The notes: generated from the sequence alone by a model not told the origin. A DNA stretch of 61,351 bases from Acidobacteriota bacterium (GCA_031271905.1 JAISUT010000005.1:1-61351), one strand, 5' to 3'. Counted from the stretch's first letter, positions 8,552 to 17,725 are shown. Program-made: numbers and translations.

Positions 8552-9412
8552 TCACCGGCTGGTCGTCCTGCGTGCGGGAGTCGTCGCCTTGGGGCGCAAC
8601 GCCCCCATCTGCTGCAGCCGCACCCGCGCCTGGTCGGCTTCCGTGGCGTTCGGGAAGCGGTCCACGATGTCCTTGAGGTCGGCGATGGCGTTGTCCCGCT
8701 CCTGCATCGCCAGCTCGACCTGGGCGCGCTTGTACAGCGCGGTCGGGACGACCGACGCCTGAGGGTATTCGTTGATGACGCGCGTGAATGCGTTCAGCGC
8801 CTGCGACAGGTTGTTCAGGTTGGAGTTCGCCTCGCCGATGTTGAGCAGGGCGTCTGCGGCCCTCGCGCCGCCGGGGTAGGTGTCCACGTAGGCGGTGAAC
8901 TCCTCGATGGCCAAGTCCAGGCTCCCCTGCACGAAGTCGCCGTATGCCTGGTTGTACAGGGACTCGGGCGACATGCCCGAGGACGCGGACATCGACCCCG
9001 CGCCCAGCCCCATCGAGGACGCCTGCGACTTGAGCTCGTTGAGTTGCTGCGCCATCGCCGAGACGCTGATGGCGGCGTCGTCGACCTTCACGCCCAGCTC
9101 CTCCAGATCCGCGCGCAGGGACTTGTCGCGGGTGCGGGCGTCCTCGGTCTGGCTGTCGATCGCGGCCCCCATGCGGTTGACCGTGTTGCCGACCTTCGCC
9201 ATCTCGTCCGTCAACTGTATGACCAGGCTCCGCAACCCGTCGATGCGCTCGTTGTAGCTCTTGTCGAACTCCAGCAGTTGCTTCTGGAGCGACAGTATCT
9301 CGCTCTGGAGCCGCATCAGCTCCTCCTTGGTGCCCGCCTGCGCCGCAGGGAGGGCGGTCAGCGTGGCGGCCAGGATGCAAACGACCGTTTTCACCTTCGT
9401 CTTGATGTTCAC
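8552..9412 (-). CDS. cpoB: Tol-Pal system coordinator CpoB (YbgF)
   Basis: CpoB is a periplasmic protein that binds TolA and coordinates outer-membrane constriction with peptidoglycan synthesis. The 286-residue product has a signal peptide (about 1-26, ending PAAQA), a coiled-coil stretch (about 30-130, ILSLQKQLLEFDKSYNERID) and C-terminal TPR units (about 150-265) including LYNQAYGDFVQGSLDLAIEE and PGGARAADALLNIGEANSNL. Translation starts at GTG (9412), seven bases after AGGAGA. It follows pal by 28 bases and is the last gene of the tolQ-to-cpoB cluster, its usual position. Confidence 0.9.
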   Translation of the reverse strand: MNIKTKVKTVVCILAATLTALPAAQAGTKEELMRLQSEILSLQKQLLEFDKSYNERIDGLRSLVIQLTDEMAKVGNTVNRMGAAIDSQTEDARTRDKSLRADLEELGVKVDDAAISVSAMAQQLNELKSQASSMGLGAGSMSASSGMSPESLYNQAYGDFVQGSLDLAIEEFTAYVDTYPGGARAADALLNIGEANSNLNNLSQALNAFTRVINEYPQASVVPTALYKRAQVELAMQERDNAIADLKDIVDRFPNATEADQARVRLQQMGALRPKATTPARRTTSR

Positions 9413-9440
9413 GGAAATCTCTCCTATCGGGACTGGGAAA

Positions 9441-10229
9441 CTAACGCATCACGATGCTGGCGCGGCGGTTGGACTGCCAGCACTCCTCGGTGTGCTCCTC
9501 GCAGAAGGGGCGCTCCTCGCCGTAGGAGACCGCCTCGATGCGGTTGGCGGCGATGCCGAGGGAGATCAGGTAGTCGCGCACGGCGTTGGCGCGCTTGTCG
9601 CCCAGCACCAGGTTGTAGCGCTCCGAGCCCCGCTCGTCGCAATACCCCTCGACGGTGATGAGGATGTTCGGCCGCTCCGCCAGCGCCCGCGCGTTCGCTT
9701 GCAGGATGCGCTGCGCCGCGCCGTTGACGGTGAACTCGTCCAGGGCGAAGAAGACGTCCTGCATCGAGGAGTCGAAGAACGCCGCGTCGTTGATGAGCGA
9801 GGACGGGGGCGGCGTCGCCGAGTCGGCGTCGGTGACGGTCACGCGGATTTCCGCCGCCGCCACCGCGACGTTGTTGGTCGCCCGTATCTTGTAGGTGGTG
9901 GAGGCCATGGGGCGGACCGTGCGGCTGCCGGAGGCTTCCACGGTGCCGATGCCGTTGTCGATGGTGACGCCGGTCGCGTTCGTGGTCTCCCACGTCAGGG
10001 TCGTCGCCTTGCCCTTCTCGACGGAGGACGGCTCGGCCTTGATCGTGACCGTCGGCGAGGGCATCGGCGGGCGCCCGTCCGCCGTCTGGTTCTTTCCCGC
10101 TCCCGCGCGGGGGTCGGAAGGGATGGGCACCCCCGCCTTCTTGCCGCATCCGGTGGCCAGAATCATCAGCCCCGCCAGCGTCAGGGCAGCCAGTGCCGTC
10201 GATGTGAGTTGGAACCGCGGTCGTCTCAT
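9441..10229 (-). CDS. pal: Peptidoglycan-associated lipoprotein Pal with an added Ig-like domain
   Basis: Pal links the outer membrane to peptidoglycan and recycles with TolB. The 262-residue protein has a lipoprotein signal with lipobox ILATGC (Cys about 28), a linker, a beta-sandwich-like insert (about 62-135, PSSVEKGKATTLTWETTNAT and TVRPMASTTYKIRATN) and the OmpA-like C-terminal domain (about 150-262) with NILITVEGYCDERGSERYNL and the GDKRANAVRDYLISLGI peptidoglycan-binding segment. Classical Pal is about 170 residues, so the extra Ig-like domain is unusual outside a few phyla. An AAGGAG site precedes the ATG. The intergenic region from tolB includes a TTGTTA-AA-TAACAA inverted repeat. 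Confidence 0.93.
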   Translation of the reverse strand: MRRPRFQLTSTALAALTLAGLMILATGCGKKAGVPIPSDPRAGAGKNQTADGRPPMPSPTVTIKAEPSSVEKGKATTLTWETTNATGVTIDNGIGTVEASGSRTVRPMASTTYKIRATNNVAVAAAEIRVTVTDADSATPPPSSLINDAAFFDSSMQDVFFALDEFTVNGAAQRILQANARALAERPNILITVEGYCDERGSERYNLVLGDKRANAVRDYLISLGIAANRIEAVSYGEERPFCEEHTEECWQSNRRASIVMR

Positions 10230-10466
10230 GCGCCATCTCCTTATACAAACATAAGCCGCTTGTTATTTAACAAAAATCTTAACGACGCCGGCGCCTCCCG
10301 TCCGCCTCGGGGCGCCGGGCGTCCATGTCGGTGCAGTATACCATGGCGCATGGTGGCGAAAGGCGGAAAACCATGCGCGCCCCTTCTGAAATCCTAGACC
10401 TTTGGACGTGTGCGCGTCTGCGCCTCTACGACCCGTGCGCCCCTGCGCGCCACAGGGCCGTTCGAG

Positions 10467-11789
10467 CTATTTGAAATAGCCGCTCCATGCCGGCGACGTG
10501 TTGCTCCCCGTGGTGGTGACCTGCCGCACGTCGGCGCGATCCAAGAGCGTCGCGTAGATCTGCCATTTCCCGGAGCGGTTGGATTGGAAGATCAGGTGGC
10601 GGCTGTCGGGCGCCCAGGACGGGCTCTCGTTGCTCCCCCGGTTGCTGGTGACCTGCCGGATGAGGCCGGTGGCGGCGTCGGCGACGAAGATGTCGTAGTT
10701 GGACTTGTTGCGCGGCTGCCAGTGGAACGCCAGCCACTTCCCGTCCGGCGACCAGGAGACGGCGTCCGCGTCGCCCCCCTCCTTGCTGATGCGGCGCAGG
10801 TTGGAGCCGTCCACGTCCTTGATGACGATCTGCCCCGGCATCCCGGAGATGTAGGCGATCTGCCGCCCCGACGGCGACCAGGTGGGCGAGGTCTCTATCG
10901 CCGGGGTGTTGGTCAGGTTGCGGCGGTTGGAGCCGTCCAGGTTGGAGATGAAGATGTCGCTGTCGCCGCGGGCCGTGCGCATGCAGAATGCGACCTCCTT
11001 GCCGTCGGGGGAGATGGCGGGGGTGGACGCCAGGGTGTTGAACATGGGGAAGGGGAGCCGCGAGCCGTCGATGTACGAGTAGATGGCGACCTCCGGGTTG
11101 GGGCGGTAGCTGACGAACGCCAGCTTCGAGTTGTCCGGCGCCCAGTTCGGGAACAGGTTCAAGGAGCCCGTGTGGGTGAAGGCGCGCGGATTGTAGCCGT
11201 CGTAGTCCATGACGTAGATCTCCTTGTTGCGCCCCTGCTGGGAGACGTAGGCGACCTTGGTCGAGGCGATGCCGCGCGAGGTGCCCGCCGTCAACTGGTA
11301 GACGACCTCGTCCGCCCAGCGGTGGACGATCTCGCGGGTCTGGTTGACGTTGCCGGTGTATGCCTTGCCGAAGCTCATCTTGCGCTGCTTCATGTCGTAG
11401 ACGGAGAGCTCGACGCGCACCAAGCCGTCCTTGAGCGTCAGGTTGCCCACGGTGAGGAAGCTGACCTTGAACGGGAGCGCGTCCCACGCCTCGTAGTCGA
11501 TGTCAACCTCGGGGCGCACGATGGGCTTGGACGGGTAGAAGCTCCTGCCCGCCATGGTGAAGAAGCCCGCGAAGGAGAGGTCGTCCCACAAGACCTGGTT
11601 GAACACCCGGAGCACGCCGTCGGTCTCCGCCGTGCCCGCAGAGGTGGATTGCACGTCCGCCACGCCGAGGATGAGCTCCTCCGACGCGCGGGGGAACAGG
11701 GACACTTGCGAATCCTGCGGGCGCAGCGCGGGCTGCACGCCGAGGCACGCGAGTATGGGTAAGAGAAAAAGCGGTATCCTTGCCTTCAT
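10467..11789 (-). CDS. tolB: Periplasmic Tol-Pal protein TolB
   Basis: TolB is the periplasmic beta-propeller of the Tol system, shuttling between Pal and TolA. The 440-residue product has a short signal peptide, an N-terminal alpha/beta domain (about 40-165, with DDLSFAGFF and the FGKAYTGN strand) and six WD-like blades from about 180. The blades contain repeated [SD]P[DS]G-type turns, for example TPAISPDGKEVAFCMR, SPTWSPSGRQIAYISG and AVSWSPDGKWLAFHW. Length matches the family (about 430). The ATG has a GAGGAG site. It is separated from the upstream TonB/TolA-like gene by 106 bases and from pal by 237 bases. Confidence 0.93.
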   Translation of the reverse strand: MKARIPLFLLPILACLGVQPALRPQDSQVSLFPRASEELILGVADVQSTSAGTAETDGVLRVFNQVLWDDLSFAGFFTMAGRSFYPSKPIVRPEVDIDYEAWDALPFKVSFLTVGNLTLKDGLVRVELSVYDMKQRKMSFGKAYTGNVNQTREIVHRWADEVVYQLTAGTSRGIASTKVAYVSQQGRNKEIYVMDYDGYNPRAFTHTGSLNLFPNWAPDNSKLAFVSYRPNPEVAIYSYIDGSRLPFPMFNTLASTPAISPDGKEVAFCMRTARGDSDIFISNLDGSNRRNLTNTPAIETSPTWSPSGRQIAYISGMPGQIVIKDVDGSNLRRISKEGGDADAVSWSPDGKWLAFHWQPRNKSNYDIFVADAATGLIRQVTSNRGSNESPSWAPDSRHLIFQSNRSGKWQIYATLLDRADVRQVTTTGSNTSPAWSGYFK

Positions 11790-11895
11790 GACGCTCCTCT
11801 GTTTCCGCCCGTGGCCGGCGGCGGCCCGTGGCAGGTGGTTCCCCTGCGGACGCCCTGCGGCCGCGAGGGCCCCGGCCGCGCCGCCGACCGGGGGC

Positions 11896-12681
11896 TTAAG
11901 GTTCCGGCGGGTATACGAACCGGGCGACGAACTGGACCTTCTTGCCGCGAAACTCCATGGGCATGGCGGGGAGCCCCTTGACCAGCTTGATCGCGCGCTC
12001 GGCGGTCAGGTCGAGTATGGGGTTTCCCGACGACTCCTCCTTCTGGATGCCGTAGATCACCCCGTTGGCGCCGATGTAGAAGCTGTAGGTCACGTCCATG
12101 CGGACGCCGGCGGGGGGGCGTTGCCAGTTGTCGCTGATCCTCCGCTCGAGCGCCGCCGCGTAGGCGGAGTCGCCGAAGCCGCCCGAACCGGCGCCGACCG
12201 ATATGCCGTTGCCGCCGCCCACGCCGCCGCCGCCGCCCGAGCGCATCCCCGCGACGCCCCCCGAGCCGGGGCGCGCCTCGGTGGGTATGGCGTTGCCCGG
12301 GGGGCGGGGCGCCGCATCCCTCTTGGGCTCGGGCTTCCTGGGCGGCTCGACCGTCCCCGGGAGCGCGATGGATGAATCCGCCTCGGGCCGCGGCGGCGCC
12401 TCCTCCAGCGCCGGGGGCTGCGGGACCAGGGACGGCTTGACCATCCCCGCGCCGCCGGAGAACTGGTCCACCACGCCGACGGTGGCGATGTCCTCGCCGC
12501 CGAAGCCGCCCCCCTGCCCGCTGCCGAGCTGGATGACGGGGCTGGGCATGAACCGCCCCCCGAACAGGAGGAGCGCCGCCGCCGCGCCGTGCAGGAGGAG
12601 CGTCGCCGCCGCCGACATGCCGTACCTCTCCCTGACGAGCGGGATTTGAAGCAAGGTCGTGCGGCTGTCGTTGTCTCCCAT
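11896..12681 (-). CDS. TonB/TolA-type energy-transducing protein
   Basis: This 261-residue protein should span the periplasm and transmit ion-driven force from TolQ/TolR to the outer membrane. It has an N-terminal cytoplasmic stub, one membrane helix (about 23-41, TLLLHGAAAALLLFGG), a Pro/Glu/Lys-rich and Gly-rich middle (about 85-170) and a C-terminal TonB-like domain (about 175-258, YAAALERRISDNWQRP and VTYSFYIGANGVIYGI). Because it lies between tolR and tolB it fills the slot of tolA, but its C-terminus is of the TonB type, as in several non-proteobacterial Tol systems. It follows tolR by 28 bases. Confidence 0.85.
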   Translation of the reverse strand: MGDNDSRTTLLQIPLVRERYGMSAAATLLLHGAAAALLLFGGRFMPSPVIQLGSGQGGGFGGEDIATVGVVDQFSGGAGMVKPSLVPQPPALEEAPPRPEADSSIALPGTVEPPRKPEPKRDAAPRPPGNAIPTEARPGSGGVAGMRSGGGGGVGGGNGISVGAGSGGFGDSAYAAALERRISDNWQRPPAGVRMDVTYSFYIGANGVIYGIQKEESSGNPILDLTAERAIKLVKGLPAMPMEFRGKKVQFVARFVYPPEP

Positions 12682-12709
12682 GGCTTCCAGGGCTTTCAGG
12701 CGTCGCCGC

Positions 12710-13135
12710 CTACCGTTTGTTTTCGAGCGCGAAGGGCTTGGTCACCAGCTTGACCTCCGAGAAGCCCGCTCCGCGCACGGCGTCGATGACCGAGACGATT
12801 GCGTCCCACTTCACGTCCTTGTCCGCGCGCAGGAAGATGGCGTCCTTGGGGCCCTTGGCGTCCCGCCTGAGCCTCTCGGGCACGTCGGCGAAGTTGACGG
12901 CCTCCGCGCCGTAGAAGATGTCCCCCTCGCGGCTGATGGACAGGATGATGCGCTCCTCCGGGTTCACGTCCTTGACGTTGCGCGTCTCGGGCAGCTCCAC
13001 GTCGATGCCGGTGTGCATCATCGGCGCCGTCACCATGAAGATGATCAGCAGCACGAGCATGACGTCCACCAGCGGGGTGACGTTGATCTCCGAGAGCGAG
13101 GTCGCCGTGCGACCCTGGGGGGTCGTGAACGCCAT
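12710..13135 (-). CDS. tolR: ExbD/TolR family biopolymer transport protein
   Basis: TolR works with TolQ as a proton-driven stator in the inner membrane. The 141-residue protein has a short cytoplasmic N-terminus, the conserved SEINVTPLVDVMLVLLIIFM helix with the proton-path Asp (about D24), and a periplasmic domain (about 50-141) ending in FSEVKLVTKPFALENKR. The ATG shares one base with the tolQ stop (TGATG), so translation is coupled. Size and motifs are standard. Confidence 0.94.
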   Translation of the reverse strand: MAFTTPQGRTATSLSEINVTPLVDVMLVLLIIFMVTAPMMHTGIDVELPETRNVKDVNPEERIILSISREGDIFYGAEAVNFADVPERLRRDAKGPKDAIFLRADKDVKWDAIVSVIDAVRGAGFSEVKLVTKPFALENKR

Positions 13136-13902
13136 CAGTTGAAGCTCCGTTCCAGCAGGTTGATGAACTCCATGGCGAAATCGTCCGTCCGCGTGGCGAT
13201 GCCCTTCAACCGGCTCACGAACTGGTTATACGCTATATACGCCGGGATGGCTGCAAATAATCCTGCGGCCGTGGCGATGAGCGCCTCGGAGATGCCGGGG
13301 GCGACCGCCTGGACGGAGGCGGTCTTTTCAAAGCCGAGCCCGTTGAAGGCGTTGATGATGCCGACCACGGTGCCGAGCAGCCCGATGAAAGGGGAGACCG
13401 AGCCGGTCGTCGCCAGCCAGCTCAGGCTCTTCTCCAGGACGGACAGCTCCGCCGCCGCCGCCCGCTGCAACGAGCGCTGGATGCCTTGGATGTTGCGGTC
13501 GGTCAGCGTCGGGTGCGTCCCCTGCGGGGTTTTCAGCGACTTGAGCTGGGTGTTCAGCTCCTGGTAGCCGGCGGAGAAGACCCCGGCGAGCGGGGAGTCG
13601 CGGTACTGTTCGCAGACGACGTTGACCTCGCTCAAGCGGGCGCTCCTGCGGAACAGGTTGGCGAAGTCGCGGCTCTTGGAATCGACGCGGCGGAAGGTCG
13701 CCCACTTGCGCACGATGATGGCCCACGAGAAGAGCGAGAACAGGATGAGCAACACCAGGATGCCGAAGGCGAAGCCGCTCGACTGGAGGAAGAGATCCAG
13801 CAGCGAGGGGCCGCCCGCGCCGCCCGTCGCAGCCGCGCCGGCGGGCAGGAGATCCTCCGTCGCCAGATCCTGTAGAAGTATCGTCGGATGGTAGATGAGA
13901 AT
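13135..13902 (-). CDS. tolQ: MotA/TolQ/ExbB proton channel protein TolQ (start codon uncertain)
   Basis: TolQ forms the inner-membrane proton channel with TolR. Three membrane segments are visible: one at SSGFAFGILVLLILFSLFSW, and a later pair in VSPFIGLLGTVVGIINAF and ISEALIATAAGLFAAIPAYI. The only ATG/GTG-type start (GTG at 13755) would cut the first helix in half. The same frame stays open upstream and includes an ATT at 13902 with GGGAGG seven bases before it; starting there gives 255 residues with a full first helix and a leader (ILLQDLATEDLLPAG) of the kind TolQ proteins carry. I therefore favour the rare ATT start, while a sequencing error creating or hiding an ATG is possible. Confidence 0.8.
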   Translation of the reverse strand: MLIYHPTILLQDLATEDLLPAGAAATGGAGGPSLLDLFLQSSGFAFGILVLLILFSLFSWAIIVRKWATFRRVDSKSRDFANLFRRSARLSEVNVVCEQYRDSPLAGVFSAGYQELNTQLKSLKTPQGTHPTLTDRNIQGIQRSLQRAAAAELSVLEKSLSWLATTGSVSPFIGLLGTVVGIINAFNGLGFEKTASVQAVAPGISEALIATAAGLFAAIPAYIAYNQFVSRLKGIATRTDDFAMEFINLLERSFN

Positions 13903-14090
13903 GGCGCAACCTCCCGAGCCCTTTCGGGCGCAAACCCCGCAAACCTCATGAATCCCATGGCTATCCGGGCAGTCCCAGACCGGCGCACAGGCCAGGCGAA
14001 AATTACCACAGCTTGCGGGGGCATGGCAACAAATCCGAATGGCGCCGCGCCCCGTTTTCCCGGCGCCGCGCTACACGCGCACGGCAGGCA

Positions 14091-14120
14091 CCAAAAAAAG
14101 GGGGGGGCTCGCGCCCCCCG
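14091..14120 (-). terminator. Rho-independent terminator after gatA
   Basis: On the minus strand a six- to seven-pair G/C stem (GGGGGG and CCCCCC with a GCGAG-type loop) is followed by seven T residues, starting about 10 bases past the gatA stop. This is the clearest intrinsic terminator in the window. Confidence 0.85.
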
Positions 14121-14129
14121 GCGTGCGGC

Positions 14130-15578
14130 CTACACGCGCAAGGCTGGCGCTTGCGGGGCGAAGGCGTCCAGATAGCTTTGCGCCAGGCGCAGCAACGCCC
14201 CTTCCTGGAACTGCCGGCCCAGGAGCTGCAAGCCGATCGGCAACCCCTCCCGCGTGAAGCCGCAGGGGACGGAGACGCCCGGAACGCCCGCCAGGTTCGC
14301 AGTCACCGTGTAGATGTCGGACAGGTACATCGACAGCGGGTCGGACGACTTCTCGCCGATCTTGAACGCCGGGGTCGGGCTGACGGGGCTGACCAGCGCG
14401 TCCACCTTCTCGAACGCCAGGTCGTAGTCGCGTTTGATCAAGGTCCTCACCTTCATCGCCCGCCCGTAATAGGCGTCGTAATAGCCGGAGGACAGGGCGT
14501 AGGTGCCGATCATGATGCGGCGGCGCACCTCCGCGCCGAAGCCGGTGCTGCGCGTGCGCTGGTACATGTCGAGCAGGTCCCTGGGCGCGTCCACGCGGTA
14601 GCCGTAGCGTACGCCGTCGTAGCGCGCCAGGTTGGAGCTGGCCTCGGCCGGGGCGATGATGTAGTAGTCGGCGATGGCGTACGGGGTGTGCGGCAGCGAC
14701 ACCTCGGCGATTTCGCACCCCAGGCTCTCGGCGTTTTTGACGCCCGCCTCTATCGCCGCCCTCACCTCCGCGTCCAACCCCTCGCCGAAGAACTCCTTCG
14801 GGATGCCGAGGCGCATCCCCTTCACCGGCCGGCGCAGCTCCGCCTCGTAGTCGGGCACGGGCTCTGGCGAGGACGTGGAGTCGTGGCCGTCGCGTCCGGC
14901 GACCTGGGAGAGCAGGAGCGCGATGTCGCGCGGGCTGTTGCCCATCGGCGCCACGCAGTCGAGCGAGGAGGCGTAGGCCACCAGGCCGTAGCGGGAGATG
15001 CGCCCGTAGGTCGGCTTCAGCCCCGTGATGTTGCAGAACGACGCGGGCTGGCGCACCGAGCCGCCCGTCTCCGAGCCGAGCGCCAAGGTCGCCATCCCCG
15101 CCGCCACCGCCACGGCGCTGCCGCCGCTGGAGCCGCCCGGGATGCGATCGAGGTCGTAGGGGTTGCGCGTCGCCTGGAACGCCGAGTTCTCCGTCGAGGA
15201 GCCCATCGCGAACTCGTCGCAGTTGGTCTTGCCGACGACGACCGCCCCGGCGGCCTCCAGGCGCGCCACCGCGGTGGCGTCGTAGGGGGGGCGCCAGTCC
15301 TCCAGGATTTTCGACGCGCAGGTCGTGCGCAACCCCTTGGTGCAGAGGTTGTCCTTGACGGCGACCGGCACCCCGGCCAGCGGCAACGGGCCGTCCTTGA
15401 CCTTGCGGTCGATCTCCCCGGCGCGCGCCAGCACCCGCTCCGGCTCGACGGTGAGGAAGGCTTTCAGCGTCCCGTCCGCCTCCTCGATGCGGCGGAGCGC
15501 CGCCTCGGCGACCTCGCGCGCGGAGACTTCCCCGGCGTTCACCGCGTCCCTGACCACGTATGCGTCCCTGATGTCCAT
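14130..15578 (-). CDS. gatA: Asp-tRNA(Asn)/Glu-tRNA(Gln) amidotransferase subunit A
   Basis: GatA releases ammonia from glutamine or asparagine for the GatCAB complex, which converts misacylated Glu-tRNA(Gln) or Asp-tRNA(Asn). The 482-residue protein has the amidase signature with the Ser-cisSer-Lys triad: the Lys in [14 protein letters not shown], and the Gly/Ser-rich stretch [20 protein letters not shown] followed by [13 protein letters not shown]. It also shows the typical [20 protein letters not shown] segment. Length is standard. gatC lies just upstream; gatB is not in the window. A strong terminator follows. Confidence 0.97.
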   Translation of the reverse strand: MDIRDAYVVRDAVNAGEVSAREVAEAALRRIEEADGTLKAFLTVEPERVLARAGEIDRKVKDGPLPLAGVPVAVKDNLCTKGLRTTCASKILEDWRPPYDATAVARLEAAGAVVVGKTNCDEFAMGSSTENSAFQATRNPYDLDRIPGGSSGGSAVAVAAGMATLALGSETGGSVRQPASFCNITGLKPTYGRISRYGLVAYASSLDCVAPMGNSPRDIALLLSQVAGRDGHDSTSSPEPVPDYEAELRRPVKGMRLGIPKEFFGEGLDAEVRAAIEAGVKNAESLGCEIAEVSLPHTPYAIADYYIIAPAEASSNLARYDGVRYGYRVDAPRDLLDMYQRTRSTGFGAEVRRRIMIGTYALSSGYYDAYYGRAMKVRTLIKRDYDLAFEKVDALVSPVSPTPAFKIGEKSSDPLSMYLSDIYTVTANLAGVPGVSVPCGFTREGLPIGLQLLGRQFQEGALLRLAQSYLDAFAPQAPALRV

Positions 15579-15664
15579 GTTGACGTTTCCTATTCCCTGG
15601 TTGCCCGGTCCCGCGGCATGTGCGCCGCGAAACCCCGCAGTTCAAATTTCCAATTCCGGGTCCG

Positions 15665-15961
15665 TCACAGCACCTTGGGGACGCGGAAATGCCCGGCGGC
15701 GGCGTCGGGCGCGCCCGCCAGGCTGGTCTCGGCGGGGAGCGAGGCGGCGACCTCGTCCTCGCGGAACATGTGTTTCTCGAAGTCCGGGGCGAGGGAGACG
15801 TGGCTGGTCGGCTCGACCCCCTCCACGTCCACCTGCTTGAGCTGCTCGATGTAGTCCATGATCCCCTGGAATTGGACGGTGAAGGCGTCCAGCTCGCCTT
15901 CGTCGAAATGGAGCCGCGCCAAGTCGGCGATCTTCAAGACTTCCTCACGGGTGATCGGCAT
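15665..15961 (-). CDS. gatC: Asp-tRNA(Asn)/Glu-tRNA(Gln) amidotransferase subunit C
   Basis: GatC is a small belt-like subunit that stabilises the GatA-GatB interface. The 98-residue protein matches the family in length and pattern: MPITREEVLKIADLARLHFD at the start, then FQGIMDYIEQLKQVDVEGVE and TSHVSL, with a conserved C-terminal Arg-Asp-type tail (FREDEVAASLP). A GGGAGGAAG site precedes the ATG at 15961. It precedes gatA by 86 bases and follows ribF by 28 bases, all on one strand. Confidence 0.94.
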   Translation of the reverse strand: MPITREEVLKIADLARLHFDEGELDAFTVQFQGIMDYIEQLKQVDVEGVEPTSHVSLAPDFEKHMFREDEVAASLPAETSLAGAPDAAAGHFRVPKVL

Positions 15962-15989
15962 CTGCTTCCTCCCTCTGCGTTCCCCTGCG

Positions 15990-16985
15990 TCAAACCGCCG
16001 CTTGCGCCGTCACCTTCCCCAACCACTGGAAATAACGGCGGGCGTTCTCCTTGTCCTTCCGTATGCGGGCGACCAGCTCGTCCTGTCCGGCGAAACGGCG
16101 CTCGTCCCGCAACCGGTGCCAGAACTCCACCGACACCCGCCGGCCGTAGATGTCCCGGTCGAAGCCCAGCGCGTGCGTCTCGATGCTCAACGCCGCCCCC
16201 GCGTCCGCGTCGACCGTCGGCCGGAATCCGATGTTGGTCACTGCGGCGCAAGAGCCGTCGCCCTTGGTGCCCGCCGCGTGTTCCGGGTCCCCCATGACGC
16301 GGAGGCGCGTCACGTAGACGCCGCGCCGGGGGATCAGCTCGTTGTCCGTCCGCAGGTTGGCGGTGGGGATTTGCAGCTTCGCACCCAGCCCCCGCCCGTG
16401 TATCACCGTCCCCTCCAACGTGAAGGGGCGCGCCAAAAGCCGCCGCGCCAACGCCGCCTGCCCGTACAGGAGCGCCTGGCGCACGATGGTGCTGGAGATG
16501 CGCGTGCCGCGGAACTCCACCTGGGGGATCTTCTCCGCGAGGAAGCCCCGCTCCCGCCCGATCTCCTTCAACAGGCTGACGCTCCCCTGCCTCCGCCGCC
16601 CGAAGGCGAAGTTGGGGCCGACGTAGATCTCCCGCGCCCGCAGGCGCTCGCAGAAGACGTCCACCGCGAAATCGCGGGCGTCGGTCTCGGCGAGCTTCGC
16701 GTCGTAGGGGATGACCGCCGTCACCGGGATGCCGAGCGAGGCGATGACGGCGAGCTTCTGGTCGAGCGGCTGTATCTGCATCGGCGCGTGGTTCGGCACC
16801 AACAGTTGCAGCGGGTGCGGATGGAAGGTCAGCACCATCGGCGTCCCGCCGATCTCGGCGGCGCGCGCCGCGACGTGTTGGATCAGGCGGCGGTGCCCCA
16901 GGTGCACCCCGTCGAAATTCCCCACGGTGACCACCGGCAGCGGGTGTTCCGGCGCGAGGTCCTCCAGCCGGGTGACGACTTTCAT
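15990..16985 (-). CDS. ribF: Bifunctional riboflavin kinase / FAD synthetase
   Basis: RibF phosphorylates riboflavin to FMN and adenylates it to FAD in the cytoplasm. The 331-residue protein has the N-terminal nucleotidyltransferase domain (VVTVGNFDGVHLGHRRLI, then FHPHPLQ; about 17-190), including the GPNFAFGRRRQGSV motif. The C-terminal riboflavin kinase barrel (about 200-325) has IHGRGLGAKLQIPTAN, RRGVYVTRL and the EFWHRLRDERRF segment. Length is normal. It supplies flavin cofactor for oxidoreductases in general; the neighbours (gatC, DUF1844) are housekeeping genes. Confidence 0.95.
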   Translation of the reverse strand: MKVVTRLEDLAPEHPLPVVTVGNFDGVHLGHRRLIQHVAARAAEIGGTPMVLTFHPHPLQLLVPNHAPMQIQPLDQKLAVIASLGIPVTAVIPYDAKLAETDARDFAVDVFCERLRAREIYVGPNFAFGRRRQGSVSLLKEIGRERGFLAEKIPQVEFRGTRISSTIVRQALLYGQAALARRLLARPFTLEGTVIHGRGLGAKLQIPTANLRTDNELIPRRGVYVTRLRVMGDPEHAAGTKGDGSCAAVTNIGFRPTVDADAGAALSIETHALGFDRDIYGRRVSVEFWHRLRDERRFAGQDELVARIRKDKENARRYFQWLGKVTAQAAV

Positions 16986-17111
16986 AGGGGCACCCCTGAA
17001 AAGCCCGCGCGCGCAGGGACGCCGGCGCCGGCGCGCAAGGACGCGCGTCGTGGAGGGCGGACAAGCGCCGGCGCAGTCATCCGGGGTTTCTCGCAGATGC
17101 CCATGGCCGCC

Positions 17112-17528
17112 CTAGAGCTTGATGCCGCTGGTCTTGGCCATGAACTTCATGCGCAGCTCGTAAAGCGCCTGCCCCAGGAACTGCCCCTCTTCGCCGGTGA
17201 GGTTCCCCTTGGTCTTCTCCTCCAGCATGGACAGGAGGTCGATGCCGTGGCGCGCCGCCTCCACGTCCTCCTCCTTCTTGTTGGTGACGGGGTTCGGCAC
17301 CTCGCCGAGCATCACCATCACCTGCGTGTACAGGCCGAGGATGTAGGACGGGAAGTCGATCGAGGGCCGCTCCCGGTTGGGGGCCGCTTGCGCCGCGCCT
17401 GCGGCGGCCGCCCCATCCTCCGCCTTCTTGTCGATTCCCTTTCCGCCCGCGCCGTCGGGCCGGGGCGTCCCGTCTTCCGAGAAACCGCGCTTGTCGGTGA
17501 CTTTGAACTCCTGTTGTTCTTCGCTCAT
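17112..17528 (-). CDS. DUF1844 family protein
   Basis: The 138-residue soluble protein has a charged, Ala/Gly-rich N-terminus (about 1-50) and a helical C-terminal domain (about 55-138) with the DUF1844 pattern: IDFPSYILGLYTQVMVMLGE, then NPVTNKKEEDVEAARHGIDL, LSMLEEKTKGNLTGEE and a closing LYELRMKFMA. The family is common in Acidobacteriota, delta-type proteobacteria and planctomycetes, and its role is unknown. It starts an apparent DUF1844-ribF-gatC-gatA transcription unit running left and diverges from ilvE. An AAAGGGA site precedes the ATG. Confidence 0.85.
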   Translation of the reverse strand: MSEEQQEFKVTDKRGFSEDGTPRPDGAGGKGIDKKAEDGAAAAGAAQAAPNRERPSIDFPSYILGLYTQVMVMLGEVPNPVTNKKEEDVEAARHGIDLLSMLEEKTKGNLTGEEGQFLGQALYELRMKFMAKTSGIKL

Positions 17529-17628
17529 GGCAGTCCCTTTGACTTGTATGAAATTTAATCAGGAAAATTACCATCGAAAGCGCCCTCCGCTCAAGGGGCG
17601 ATTTGCCACCGTGGCGGGTGCGGGCGTC

Positions 17629-17657
17629 TTGCCAATCCCCCCGGTTGGCAGTAGAAT
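17629..17657 (+). promoter_or_regulatory. Predicted sigma70-type promoter of ilvE
   Basis: TTGCCA (17629-17634) and TAGAAT (17652-17657) are separated by exactly 17 bases, about 70 bases before the ilvE ATG. Each hexamer differs from consensus at no more than two positions. Confidence 0.65.
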
Positions 17658-17725
17658 CCACTCTTTTGGAACCTGCACCAATCCAAAACATTCTAAGTGA
17701 CGGCGGAACAGGGAGAGGTTTTTCC

